Assembly (NCBI GenBank): GCA_902477365.1
Contig: CABSGW010000152.1
Coordinates: 1 to 6,589, forward strand
Length of the DNA stretch: 6,589 nucleotides
Direction: 5' to 3'
Origin: an uncultured Prevotellaceae bacterium
GTDB taxonomy: Bacteria > Bacteroidota > Bacteroidia > Bacteroidales > Bacteroidaceae
The position numbers and the translations under genes are program-made. How positions within the stretch are numbered: the stretch's first letter is position 1; every line of letters begins with the position of its first letter. Below the pieces are notes generated by a model that saw nothing but the letters and a program-made list of their open reading frames with translations, was not told the origin of the DNA and made no database searches. This document shows positions 1-6,230 of the stretch, piece after piece.

Positions 1-1
1 C

Positions 2-73
2 CTACACGGATCGGGTGCAGCGAAAATGAAAGCCGATATCCGTAAGAAAAGAGCCAATAGACATAAAAAATAA
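2..73 (+). CDS. C-terminal end of an unidentified protein (partial)
   Basis: Twenty-three sense codons are open from the left edge to a TAA at 71-73. The tail is very basic (it ends KKRANRHKK). The stop lies 18 bases before a strong hairpin terminator at 91-131, which is the normal arrangement for the end of a plus-strand gene. The other two plus frames close at 27-29 and 43-45, further from the hairpin. The visible tail is too short to assign a family. A basic C-terminus would fit a cytoplasmic tail or a nucleic-acid-binding protein, but this is only a guess. It converges on the peptidase gene that ends at 187. Confidence 0.45.
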   Translation, partial: LHGSGAAKMKADIRKKRANRHKK

Positions 74-90
74 ATAAACAGTACACAACA

Positions 91-131
91 ACTCCGGGGT
101 GTGTATTCTTTTAAGATACACACCCCGGAGT
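91..131 (+). terminator. Strong hairpin terminator, possibly bidirectional
   Basis: A perfect 16-bp inverted repeat: arm 91-106 (starts ACTCCGGGG) pairs with 116-131 (ends CCCCGGAGT). One further T-G wobble closes a loop of about 7 bases. On the plus strand the stem is followed by GTTTTT at 132-137, as in an intrinsic terminator for the gene ending at 73. It sits in the convergent gap before the minus-strand peptidase stop at 187. The minus-strand exit from the stem is only moderately T-rich, so termination in that direction is plausible but weaker. No other terminator is visible between 132 and 186; that stretch has only a 10-bp palindrome, GAAAGCTTTC, at 162-171. Confidence 0.85.
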
Positions 132-186
132 GTTTTTACGATTTTATTCTCTCTCTTAGCGGAAAGCTTTCAGCCTGCAAATACGT

Positions 187-915
187 TTAGTTTAAAACAT
201 TCAACTTACCATTTTTGTTAACGACAACCTTGATTGGTTTTAATTTTTGCTCCTTACAATCGAAGAAGATTGTCGGATTATAATGCTTTCCATTGACACG
301 TACTTCAAAATGTACATGCTCCGTTGTAGCACGTCCTGTCCGGCCAGCCAACGCAATCACCTGACCGGCTTTCACCCAATCACCGGCCTTCACCAGATTC
401 TTTGAATTATGACTGTAAAGTGTCTCTATACCACAAGCATGGCGAATCACCACCACGTTTCCATATCCTGCATAATTGGCAGAGAAACGCACCTTACCTT
501 CAAATGCAGCCAATACACTATCGTTCGCTTTCGTCTTCAGGTCAACACCGCTATGACGCCGTTTTCCTGCATAAGGACTGATCAGCTTTGCACCCTTCAA
601 AGGAAAGCACCAAGCAGTTTCCCCATACTTGGAAAAGTCTATCGTAATGGTATTACTCTTATCAAACAGTCCTTGGGTCTGTGCACTAACAATCCGTTGT
701 TCAGCAGCTGTAAACTCCTCTTCCATATCAACATGAGGATTATCCGCATAAGGATCTTTCTCTTCCACGTCCTCTGCCTCCATATCCAACAACGAAACAT
801 CAACCGTCTTACCCTTATCCGTAAACATAAAAGTATGCAACCGCAATTTGTGGCTATGCACTTTCAATAAAGTTTGCGGATTAGGCAACCGTTTACCATC
901 ATCTCGAAGCGACAC
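187..915 (-). CDS. C-terminal part of split M23 peptidase: catalytic LytM domain
   Basis: The frame is open from 939; the first possible start is GTG at 915, giving 242 residues. With numbering from that GTG, residues 8-40 finish the upstream domain and residues 44-68 are an acidic linker. Residues 69-220 repeat the architecture of the first half (QTQGLFDKSN here, PTPGLFEKSK there). All M23 metallopeptidase residues are present: HSGVD at 121-125 (H121 and D125, zinc), YSH with H169, and HVH at 200-202 (H200 catalytic, H202 zinc). This predicts a zinc endopeptidase that cuts peptide cross-links in peptidoglycan. The ORF has no signal sequence, so export would require fusion to the upstream ORF; on its own it would be stranded in the cytoplasm. 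The overlap with the upstream ORF (864-915 as annotated) and the homology across the junction argue for one frameshifted gene rather than two. Confidence 0.8.
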   Translation of the reverse strand: MSLRDDGKRLPNPQTLLKVHSHKLRLHTFMFTDKGKTVDVSLLDMEAEDVEEKDPYADNPHVDMEEEFTAAEQRIVSAQTQGLFDKSNTITIDFSKYGETAWCFPLKGAKLISPYAGKRRHSGVDLKTKANDSVLAAFEGKVRFSANYAGYGNVVVIRHACGIETLYSHNSKNLVKAGDWVKAGQVIALAGRTGRATTEHVHFEVRVNGKHYNPTIFFDCKEQKLKPIKVVVNKNGKLNVLN

Positions 916-1379
916 AACGCAGAATCTTTCTGTACCGGATCAGGACCTACAATTGCGAGTGTCTGTCCGGCTTTCACCTTTTCGCCCACTTTCACCAGAT
1001 TCTGGGCATTATTCCCATACACCGTCTCCAACCCGTTCTGGTGGCGTACCACAATCACGTTACCATAAGAAGTATTATACCGAGCCAAACGCACCGTACC
1101 AGCAAACATCGCCTTTACGGCATCTCCCTTAGTGGTATAAATATCGAGTCGTTTGGGTGACAACTTACGAACCTGACCAACCGGAAGCGGAAAACTCCAT
1201 TCATCGCCCTTCAGTATGGAAAAGTCCACAGTAAACGACTTTGACTTCTCAAAAAGCCCGGGAGTCGGCGTACTGATTTGCTGCTGTTCAATCGGTGTAA
1301 ACTCATTAATCAGAATGGCATGTGCCGGATAGAGCACCAACAATATAAATAAGAATGATATGATCTGACGTAATTTCAT
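864..1379 (-). CDS. N-terminal part of split M23 peptidase: signal peptide and degenerate LytM domain
   Basis: This ORF encodes 171 residues. Residues 1-21 are a classic Sec signal peptide: basic MKLR, a hydrophobic core, then AHA as a likely signal peptidase I site. The product should therefore reach the periplasm. Residues about 28-144 form a LytM/M23-like domain (PTPGLFEKSK, MFAGTVRLA, YGNVIVVRHQNGLETVYGNN, VKVGEKVKAGQTLAIVG, FEMMVNG). The catalytic residues are lost. The HxxxD motif survives only as D79 in RLDIY, the YxH histidine is N113, and HxH reads L-C-R at 135-137. Such degenerate LytM domains in other bacteria regulate or bind rather than cut, so a non-enzymatic role is inferred. 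The ATG at 1379 lies 13 bp after the pgeF stop, which suggests cotranscription. The last seven residues (CLIRKLY) do not resemble the domain and probably lie past a frameshift. Confidence 0.75.
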   Translation of the reverse strand: MKLRQIISFLFILLVLYPAHAILINEFTPIEQQQISTPTPGLFEKSKSFTVDFSILKGDEWSFPLPVGQVRKLSPKRLDIYTTKGDAVKAMFAGTVRLARYNTSYGNVIVVRHQNGLETVYGNNAQNLVKVGEKVKAGQTLAIVGPDPVQKDSALCRFEMMVNGCLIRKLY

Positions 1380-1392
1380 GACTTTTATAAGG

Positions 1393-2184
1393 TTAAATAG
1401 ATTCAGTATTCAACATGATACCGGAAAAGATACGTCCGGAATGTATACCTAACCGGCGCGCTGAGAAAAAACGGTCAACAGACTTGTAAGTACATATTCC
1501 GGCCACATGAATGTGTGCAGGATTCACGCCTGCATCTGTCAACTGTAACCGGTTGGCTTCCCATAAATCAATATGCCACTTCGCTGTTTGCTTTCCTGCA
1601 ATATGTTCCATATCAAAGCCAGCGTCAACAAAGGCTTCGTACACCTCATCGCCCACCTCGAAAGCATCCATACTGATGGATGGTCCTATACACACCCGCA
1701 CATTTGCAGGCACAGTTCCAAAATCACGTTGCATGCGCCGCAGCGTTTTCTCAGCAATACGCGCTACCGTACCACGCCAACCGGCATGAACCGCCGCAAC
1801 TACCCCAGATGGATCATACAACAGAACCGGAACACAATCGGCCGTAGAGACTCCGATACAACACCTCTGGCAAGCGGTAACCAACGCATCAATACCGCTT
1901 AATGCCTCCGTTTGCGGAGAAGAAAAAAAATCCGCATCAACTACACGGATGGAATCTCCATGTACCTGATGCGGCATCACCAAACGAGGTTGTTCGATAC
2001 CCAAATCCGCACACAATAACGCACGATTGGAGTCGACATCGGCCAAAACATCCCCGCAATAATCTGTCACATTGAAGGTTGCATAATTGCCCACGCTTTT
2101 TCCGCCTGTACGCAGGGTACTGAAAGCAGTAACCTGAGCACCGAGTTGATAACTCAAATAGCGGGATACAGGCAATACGCTCAT
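1393..2184 (-). CDS. pgeF: Peptidoglycan editing factor PgeF (YfiH / polyphenol oxidase family)
   Basis: A 263-residue protein of normal length for the family once annotated as polyphenol oxidase or multicopper laccase. It is now known in E. coli as a factor that removes L-Ser wrongly added in place of L-Ala to UDP-MurNAc. Visible signatures are PHQVHG at 71-76 (H72), STADC with C117, and HAGWRGT at 133-139 (H133). H72, C117 and H133 form the conserved metal-binding triad. GPSIS (167-171), CTY (231-233) and FFSARR (239-244) complete the pattern. I chose ATG at 2184, which overlaps the obgE stop as TGATG. A TTG at 2187 directly before it would add one residue and is less likely. The 1-base overlap indicates translational coupling with obgE, and the M23 peptidase follows after 13 bp. 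The protein is cytoplasmic. Confidence 0.93.
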   Translation of the reverse strand: MSVLPVSRYLSYQLGAQVTAFSTLRTGGKSVGNYATFNVTDYCGDVLADVDSNRALLCADLGIEQPRLVMPHQVHGDSIRVVDADFFSSPQTEALSGIDALVTACQRCCIGVSTADCVPVLLYDPSGVVAAVHAGWRGTVARIAEKTLRRMQRDFGTVPANVRVCIGPSISMDAFEVGDEVYEAFVDAGFDMEHIAGKQTAKWHIDLWEANRLQLTDAGVNPAHIHVAGICTYKSVDRFFSARRLGIHSGRIFSGIMLNTESI

Positions 2185-3329
2185 CAATCTATATCTTCGT
2201 AATCAAAGTTTTCAAATTCTTCAATCTCTTCGTCAAACGAATCGTCCTCCCAAGTAGCAAAGTCGTCTTGCAAACGTGCTACATCCCGATTACGATGTAC
2301 CAAGTTCTCGGCAGTAATGGCCTGCAACTTATTGCTTTCACTGTTCAATTCACGCCACAGGCAATCTTTCAGTTCTGTTATTCCGCTACCCGTTACAGCT
2401 GATATAAAGAACGTCTGCACATCCTTTGGAAGGTCTTCGGACAACATTTCTATCAACTCGTCATCCAGCAGATCGCTTTTGGTTACGGCAAGCACACGAT
2501 GCTTATCCAGCATATCCGGATTGAACGTAGCCAGTTCATTCAACAGAATTTCATACTCCCGACGAATATTTTCCGTATCGCCCGGAACCATGAACAGTAA
2601 TAAAGAATTACGCTCAATATGACGTAAGAAACGCAATCCCAAGCCTCTTCCCTCACTAGCCCCTTCGATGATACCGGGAATATCGGCCATCACAAACGAC
2701 TGGTGGTCACGATAAGCCACAATACCCAAATTGGGTTCTAACGTGGTAAAAGGATAATTCGCTATTTTGGGACGTGCCGAAGATACAGCCGAAAGCAACG
2801 TCGACTTACCGGCATTCGGGAAACCGACAAGTCCCACATCGGCCAGCAACTTCAATTCCAGAATAACCATCAACTCCTGCATCGGTTCACCCGGCTGGGC
2901 AAAGCGTGGGGTTTGATTGGTCGATGTCCGGAACTGATAGTTACCCAATCCGCCACGTCCACCTTTCAGCAACATCACCACCTGACCGTCTTCGGTCACA
3001 TCACAGATGTATTCTCCGGTTTCCGCATTATACGCCACCGTGCCGCAGGGAACATCTATGTACTTGTCTTCGCCATCAGAACCTGTTGAACAACACTTTG
3101 ACCCATTTCCGCCATGACCGGCAAATACATGACGCTCATAACGCAAATGAAGCAATGTCCAATAATTATGGTTACCCCGCAAATAAACATTTCCTCCACG
3201 GCCGCCATCTCCACCGTCCGGACCACCGTTAGGCTGGTATTTGGCCCGGTGCAAATGCATGGAACCTCGCCCTCCCTTTCCGGAACGACAGTAGATTTTG
3301 ACGTAATCGACGAAATTGGATTCTACCAT
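2184..3329 (-). CDS. obgE: GTPase ObgE/CgtA
   Basis: A 381-residue Obg-family GTPase that binds the large ribosomal subunit and acts in 50S assembly and stress or growth control. Residues 1-158 form the glycine-rich Obg fold (GKGGRGS, GGPDGGDGGRGGNVY, LKGGRGGLGN). The G domain follows: P-loop GFPNAGKST (169-177), switch I NYPFTTLEPN (191-200), G3 DIPG (216-219), G4 TKSD (283-286) and G5 SAVTG (310-314). The G4 motif has Thr in place of the usual Asn. There is no OCT domain. The C-terminus is a strongly acidic tail of about 20 residues (from about W360), as in many Obg proteins. The gene lies 21 bp after adk and overlaps pgeF by one base, so the three are very likely one transcript. Confidence 0.97.
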   Translation of the reverse strand: MVESNFVDYVKIYCRSGKGGRGSMHLHRAKYQPNGGPDGGDGGRGGNVYLRGNHNYWTLLHLRYERHVFAGHGGNGSKCCSTGSDGEDKYIDVPCGTVAYNAETGEYICDVTEDGQVVMLLKGGRGGLGNYQFRTSTNQTPRFAQPGEPMQELMVILELKLLADVGLVGFPNAGKSTLLSAVSSARPKIANYPFTTLEPNLGIVAYRDHQSFVMADIPGIIEGASEGRGLGLRFLRHIERNSLLLFMVPGDTENIRREYEILLNELATFNPDMLDKHRVLAVTKSDLLDDELIEMLSEDLPKDVQTFFISAVTGSGITELKDCLWRELNSESNKLQAITAENLVHRNRDVARLQDDFATWEDDSFDEEIEEFENFDYEDID

Positions 3330-3350
3330 TAAACTATTTTTTCTTGATAA

Positions 3351-3923
3351 TTACTTCCAGCTATCAATCGCAGCACAGAGATCTGCAAATATGGTATCCA
3401 GTTCTCCGATACCTTTTATGAAGTGGTGTTTTCCTTCTTTCTTATACCACTCGATAAGCGGAGAAGTCTGTTCCTTGTACACGTTCAGGCGTTTCTTGAT
3501 GGTTTCCTCATTATCATCGGCACGGCCTGAGGTTTTTCCGCGATTGATAAGACGGGCCATCAGTTCCTCGTCGGGCACATTCAGTTCCAACATACCGCTT
3601 ACCTCGGTGTTACGGGTTGCCAACATTTCCTTCAGAGCCTCAGCCTGCGCGATAGTACGGGGAAAGCCGTCAAAGATCACTCCCTCGCAAGGACCGAAAC
3701 TATCATACACGCTAGCCAGGATGTCTATCATCAACGCATCGGGAATCAGCTGTCCGTTGTCGATGTATCCTTTTGCCGTTTTACCCAATTCGGTCTCGTT
3801 CTTAATCTCGGCACGCAACACGTCACCTGTAGAAATATGTTTGAAACCGTACTTTTCAACCAACTTGTCACTCTGTGTTCCTTTACCCGAACCAGGTGCA
3901 CCAAAAATTACAATATTCTTCAT
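3351..3923 (-). CDS. adk: Adenylate kinase
   Basis: A 190-residue enzyme for ATP + AMP = 2 ADP, in the cytoplasm. The P-loop is GAPGSGKGT (8-16). The AMP-binding region has STGD (31-34) and FDGFPRT (84-90). The LID region has GRADDNEETIKKRL (133-146) with conserved arginines R134 and R145; R124 and R128 precede it. The LID is the short form: there is no four-Cys or Cys/His zinc module, and the length is near 190 rather than about 215 residues. It is the first gene of the tight adk-obgE-pgeF-M23 run. The 108-bp gap upstream, back to the transporter gene, contains candidate -7 boxes and a leader hairpin, so transcription probably starts there. The ATG at 3923 is followed at once by the expected first beta strand (KNIVIFG). 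Confidence 0.97.
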   Translation of the reverse strand: MKNIVIFGAPGSGKGTQSDKLVEKYGFKHISTGDVLRAEIKNETELGKTAKGYIDNGQLIPDALMIDILASVYDSFGPCEGVIFDGFPRTIAQAEALKEMLATRNTEVSGMLELNVPDEELMARLINRGKTSGRADDNEETIKKRLNVYKEQTSPLIEWYKKEGKHHFIKGIGELDTIFADLCAAIDSWK

Positions 3924-3958
3924 TTATATATAATACTTAGACTCACGTTATCACAAAC

Positions 3959-3987
3959 TCCGGAACGGCCGAAGTTCTTTTTCCGGA
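3959..3987 (-). promoter_or_regulatory. Inverted repeat in the adk leader
   Basis: TCCGGAA (3959-3965) and TTCCGGA (3981-3987) are a perfect 7-bp inverted repeat with a 15-base spacer. Inside it, GAAC at 3963-3966 can pair with GTTC at 3974-3977 as a competing small stem. It lies between the candidate -7 boxes (3990-4007) and the adk ATG at 3923, so it should be in the 5' untranslated RNA if those boxes are used. There is no U-tract after it in the minus direction, so it is not a normal terminator. It could be a leader hairpin or a protein site; the function is unknown. Confidence 0.4.
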
Positions 3988-4007
3988 CACAAAAATACAC
4001 AAAAATA
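3988..4007 (-). promoter_or_regulatory. Tandem candidate -7 boxes ahead of adk
   Basis: The 10-bp unit CACAAAAATA occurs twice with no gap (3988-3997 and 3998-4007). Read on the minus strand each contains TATTTTTG, a full match to the Bacteroidetes -7 consensus TAnnTTTG. This gives two overlapping options for a transcription start about 60-70 bases before adk. No clear -33 TTTG element is visible at the usual 18-21 base distance from either copy, so this is a moderate prediction. Confidence 0.5.
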
Positions 4008-4031
4008 GTGGAATAGAGAAATCGGCCTTTT

Positions 4032-4937
4032 CTATTTCAGTGGTTCCACATGAATTATCACGTGGGTATGGCTTCCATATTTAGCACGTAATTTGTATTC
4101 CAAATTGGTAACCCGTTCGTGCGTTTCGCGCAAACTCAAGGCTCCGTCCATCCGTACATGCACCTCTATGGCATAGTGGCTTCCGATACGGCGCGTACAC
4201 AAATTGTGAGGTTGACTCACTTTTTCGTCAGTCAGTAAGATGTCCAGGATCTCACGTTCCACCACTTCGGGTAACGAGTGTTCCATCAGTTCGTCAAAAC
4301 AGTTCATCAACATTTTCCATGCCACACGCACAATCAGCAAACTCACCACCATTGCCGCCAACGGATCGAGTACACTCCATCCCTTGCCCAACAAAATAGC
4401 TCCACCAATGCCCAATGCCGCTCCGACCGAAGAAAGGGCATCGCTACGATGATGCCATGCATTGGCCTTGACAGCCTCTGACTGCAACCTCGCCCCTGCC
4501 GCATACGTATAGCGATACAATATCTCTTTACAAACGATAGAGACCAACGCCGCCACAAACGCCACATTGCCAGGAGCAGGCAACACGCCGCCACGATACA
4601 CATACATAACATCGGCCGCCCCTCCCCACAACATGCCAAATCCGACCACAAGTAGCAACAATCCGATAACAACCGTAGCAAATGTTTCGTATTTGCCGTG
4701 TCCGTAATCGTGATTTTTGTCGCGTGGCTTATTCGCAATGCGTACAAAAACCAGCACAATCATATCTGTCACAAAATCGGACAATGAATGGATGGCATCG
4801 GCCAGCATGGCCGCACTATTTCCCAACCATCCGGCGATGAATTTAAATATCAGCAACAAAAAGTTGACCAATGCACCAACCCATGTTACTTTATAAATTG
4901 CATGTTCGCGTAAACTATCAGCCTCGGTGCGTTCCAT
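4032..4937 (-). CDS. Cation diffusion facilitator (CDF) family metal transporter
   Basis: A 301-residue inner-membrane antiporter that exports divalent metals such as Zn2+ in exchange for protons. Hydrophobic segments fit the six-helix CDF core over residues about 15-205, followed by a cytoplasmic metal-binding domain of about 80 residues (EVHVRMDG, HTHVIIHVEP). The transport site residues are H50 and D54 in TM2 (HSLSD) and H162 and D166 in TM5 (HHRSD). This is the HxxxD/HxxxD pair, whereas E. coli FieF/YiiP has Asp in place of the first His. The NHDYGHGK loop (75-82, H76 and H80) matches the second metal site. The exact substrate cannot be read from sequence; Zn is the best guess. The ATG at 4937 is preceded by a strong promoter. 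The gene ends 108 bp before adk on the same strand and no terminator is seen between them, so read-through into adk is possible. Confidence 0.93.
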   Translation of the reverse strand: MERTEADSLREHAIYKVTWVGALVNFLLLIFKFIAGWLGNSAAMLADAIHSLSDFVTDMIVLVFVRIANKPRDKNHDYGHGKYETFATVVIGLLLLVVGFGMLWGGAADVMYVYRGGVLPAPGNVAFVAALVSIVCKEILYRYTYAAGARLQSEAVKANAWHHRSDALSSVGAALGIGGAILLGKGWSVLDPLAAMVVSLLIVRVAWKMLMNCFDELMEHSLPEVVEREILDILLTDEKVSQPHNLCTRRIGSHYAIEVHVRMDGALSLRETHERVTNLEYKLRAKYGSHTHVIIHVEPLK

Positions 4938-4960
4938 TTATTCCTTACTTTTACTCCGGA

Positions 4961-4990
4961 CAAAGTTATCATTTTCTTCATACACGCAAA
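4961..4990 (-). promoter_or_regulatory. Bacteroidetes-type promoter of the CDF transporter
   Basis: On the minus strand a -33 element TTTG (4990-4987) is followed after 18 bases by TAACTTTG (4968-4961), a full match to TAnnTTTG. Transcription should begin a few bases downstream, near 4955, which would leave an untranslated leader of about 18-20 bases before the ATG at 4937. It lies in the gap after the recombinase terminators, so the transporter is probably transcribed independently of the recombinase. Confidence 0.7.
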
Positions 4991-5003
4991 ACAATATACA
5001 CAC

Positions 5004-5042
5004 CAAAAAGTCGGATGTTTCTCTCTGACATCCGGCTTTTTG
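5004..5042 (-). terminator. Bidirectional hairpin terminator
   Basis: Arms 5004-5018 and 5028-5042 form a 15-bp stem (core CGGATGT / ACATCCG, one T-G wobble) with a 9-base loop. The outer stem is A5 pairing with T5, so either strand has a U-run leaving the stem. This is the second terminator after the minus-strand recombinase and it insulates the transporter promoter at 4961-4990. Confidence 0.8.
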
Positions 5043-5070
5043 TTTTATTCTCTTCCTATTCGAGCAAACA

Positions 5071-5104
5071 AGAAGCCCAGTACGTTTTAACGAGATGGGC
5101 TTCT
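5071..5104 (-). terminator. Terminator hairpin just after the recombinase
   Basis: AGAAGCCCA (5071-5079) and TGGGCTTCT (5096-5104) form a 9-bp stem. The 16-base loop contains its own small palindrome (CGTTTTAACG). On the minus strand the stem is followed by TTGTTTG. It lies 22 bases past the recombinase stop codon (5126-5128). A second copy of GGGCTTCTC at 5119-5127 overlaps that stop codon and could pair with the same left arm. Confidence 0.6.
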
Positions 5105-5125
5105 CGTTCCGCACAACAGGGCTTC

Positions 5126-6127
5126 TCAGAAAACAGGTAAGGCCAAAGCTTCCAACAACTGCCGGTTGGCCTTGTCAATGGCCGAGGCTTCTATCGAGGC
5201 TAAATAAATTTGTGTAGTCACTTCAGAAGAGTGTCCCATGGCGGCACTTATCACAGGCAAGGCTATATTCATATGATGTGCCGTTGTGGCCCATGTATGG
5301 CGGGCCACATACGATGTCAACGGAATCTCCAGGTGCAGGTAAACGGACAATCGTTTTAATAATTTGTTGTAATAGCTCAACCTGTTCATATACTGCAAAT
5401 AAGCCTTTTGGGGATGTTCCTCTGTCAAGATGGGAAGCAAATAAGGCGTTCCCCGCACATAAGGCTCGTAACGTTTCAACATAAGTCGCACATAAGGCTC
5501 CATATACACCTCGAGCACAGCAGCCGTTTTACGCCGTTTGTAACGTAATATATCCCGATGGATATTTTTTTTCGTCAGAAAAGCCATATCGACAAAGGCC
5601 ATACCACGCAAACAAAAACTCAAAACAAACAAATCTCTGGCCCAGGCCAAAGACCGGTCGCACGTAAAGTCTACCTGCATCATCTCCCGTATTAAGGAAG
5701 CGTCTACCGCCCTTTTCCGAGTTCTGTCAATACCCAAGTAAACCTCTCTGAACGGAGTCCCCTGTCGTACTCCCCACTTTTTTGTCCAACGATAATAGAC
5801 CATACGCAACTGCCGCATGTAAAATGACGATGAGTTTCGTGTCATTCCCCGGCTGTGCAACCAGCGTTCATACCGGTTTATCACATCAACCGTCACACCA
5901 TCCAACATCAAAGGCCTTCCGTCCAGAAAACGTTCCAGACTGTTCCGGGCACTCCGCAAATTGCGTTCTGTACCGAATTTTCCCGCAAGCCGGAGTTGCT
6001 CCAATACACTGTCTACACAGGCTAAAAAAGAAAGCGTTTCCCTTTCACCTCCTTTTTTTCGTCCACTCCCTACAGCATCTTGTACAGTGCATTCCTCGCA
6101 CCATACGTTTCGTTCATTCATTCTCAT
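5126..6127 (-). CDS. Tyrosine recombinase / phage-type integrase (Bacteroidetes type)
   Basis: A 333-residue site-specific recombinase. Residues about 30-130 are a SAM-like core-binding domain (YERWL, FYMRQLRMVYYRW). Residues about 140-325 are the catalytic domain: R174 in FCLRGMAF, K200 in YKRRKT as a likely catalytic lysine, SYVARHTWAT (272-281) with R276, H299 in MGHSS, and the nucleophile Y308 in TQIYLAS. The usual first His of the HxxR box is Y273. I recall this substitution from many Bacteroidetes recombinases, so the protein is probably active. The N-terminal 30 residues, which include C10 and C13, match nothing I recognise; an in-frame ATG at 6121 is an alternative start. No cargo, relaxase, excisionase or phage gene is nearby. 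It may act as an invertase or be a remnant of an element. No convincing -7 box was found before the start. Confidence 0.88.
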   Translation of the reverse strand: MRMNERNVWCEECTVQDAVGSGRKKGGERETLSFLACVDSVLEQLRLAGKFGTERNLRSARNSLERFLDGRPLMLDGVTVDVINRYERWLHSRGMTRNSSSFYMRQLRMVYYRWTKKWGVRQGTPFREVYLGIDRTRKRAVDASLIREMMQVDFTCDRSLAWARDLFVLSFCLRGMAFVDMAFLTKKNIHRDILRYKRRKTAAVLEVYMEPYVRLMLKRYEPYVRGTPYLLPILTEEHPQKAYLQYMNRLSYYNKLLKRLSVYLHLEIPLTSYVARHTWATTAHHMNIALPVISAAMGHSSEVTTQIYLASIEASAIDKANRQLLEALALPVF

Positions 6128-6230
6128 AACATTTGTATATTTAACAACAACTAAAACAAACCGTTATCCGGCTGACGCAACTCACACTGATTTTAAATGG
6201 CACGAAAATGCCTTATTTCACATTATTCAT

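Larger units (their letters stand above)
187..1379 (-). pseudogene. Double-LytM M23 peptidase gene interrupted by a -1 frameshift
   Basis: Read together, the two overlapping minus-strand ORFs (1379-864 and 915-187) make one secreted protein of about 397 residues. It would have a signal peptide, a degenerate LytM domain, an acidic linker and a catalytic LytM domain. The first ORF reaches FEMMVNG, the strand that ends a LytM domain, then runs into stray residues (CLIRKLY) and stops. In the -1 frame the sequence continues LPNPQTLLK, which matches the VNGKHYNP end of the second domain. The shift therefore lies at about 885-892. It fits one missing base (or a loss of four), a sequencing error, or less likely recoding. 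There is no long homopolymer at the site. The downstream half has no signal peptide of its own and only a GTG start. I infer a single ancestral gene; whether it is really broken cannot be decided from this sequence. Confidence 0.7.

Noticed and set aside
409..870. Plus-strand ORF of 153 codons opposite the peptidase gene
   Set aside because: It is antisense to a clear M23 domain, has no recognisable motif, and its composition follows from the opposite strand. The same applies to the other plus-strand ORFs opposite pgeF, obgE, adk, the transporter and the recombinase.
886..897. Programmed -1 frameshift signal at GGTAAAC
   Set aside because: The P-site GTA would have to re-pair on GGT, which is a poor match, and I see no strong downstream stem. 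Mutation or error is simpler; kept only as a remote alternative.
3316..3933. Plus-strand ORF of 205 codons opposite adk
   Set aside because: It is long, but it covers the complementary strand of an unmistakable adenylate kinase and shows no domain of its own.
5071..5104. Invertible segment controlled by the neighbouring recombinase
   Set aside because: The inverted arms are only 9 bp with 16 bases between them and contain no promoter. The arrangement fits a terminator hairpin after a stop codon.
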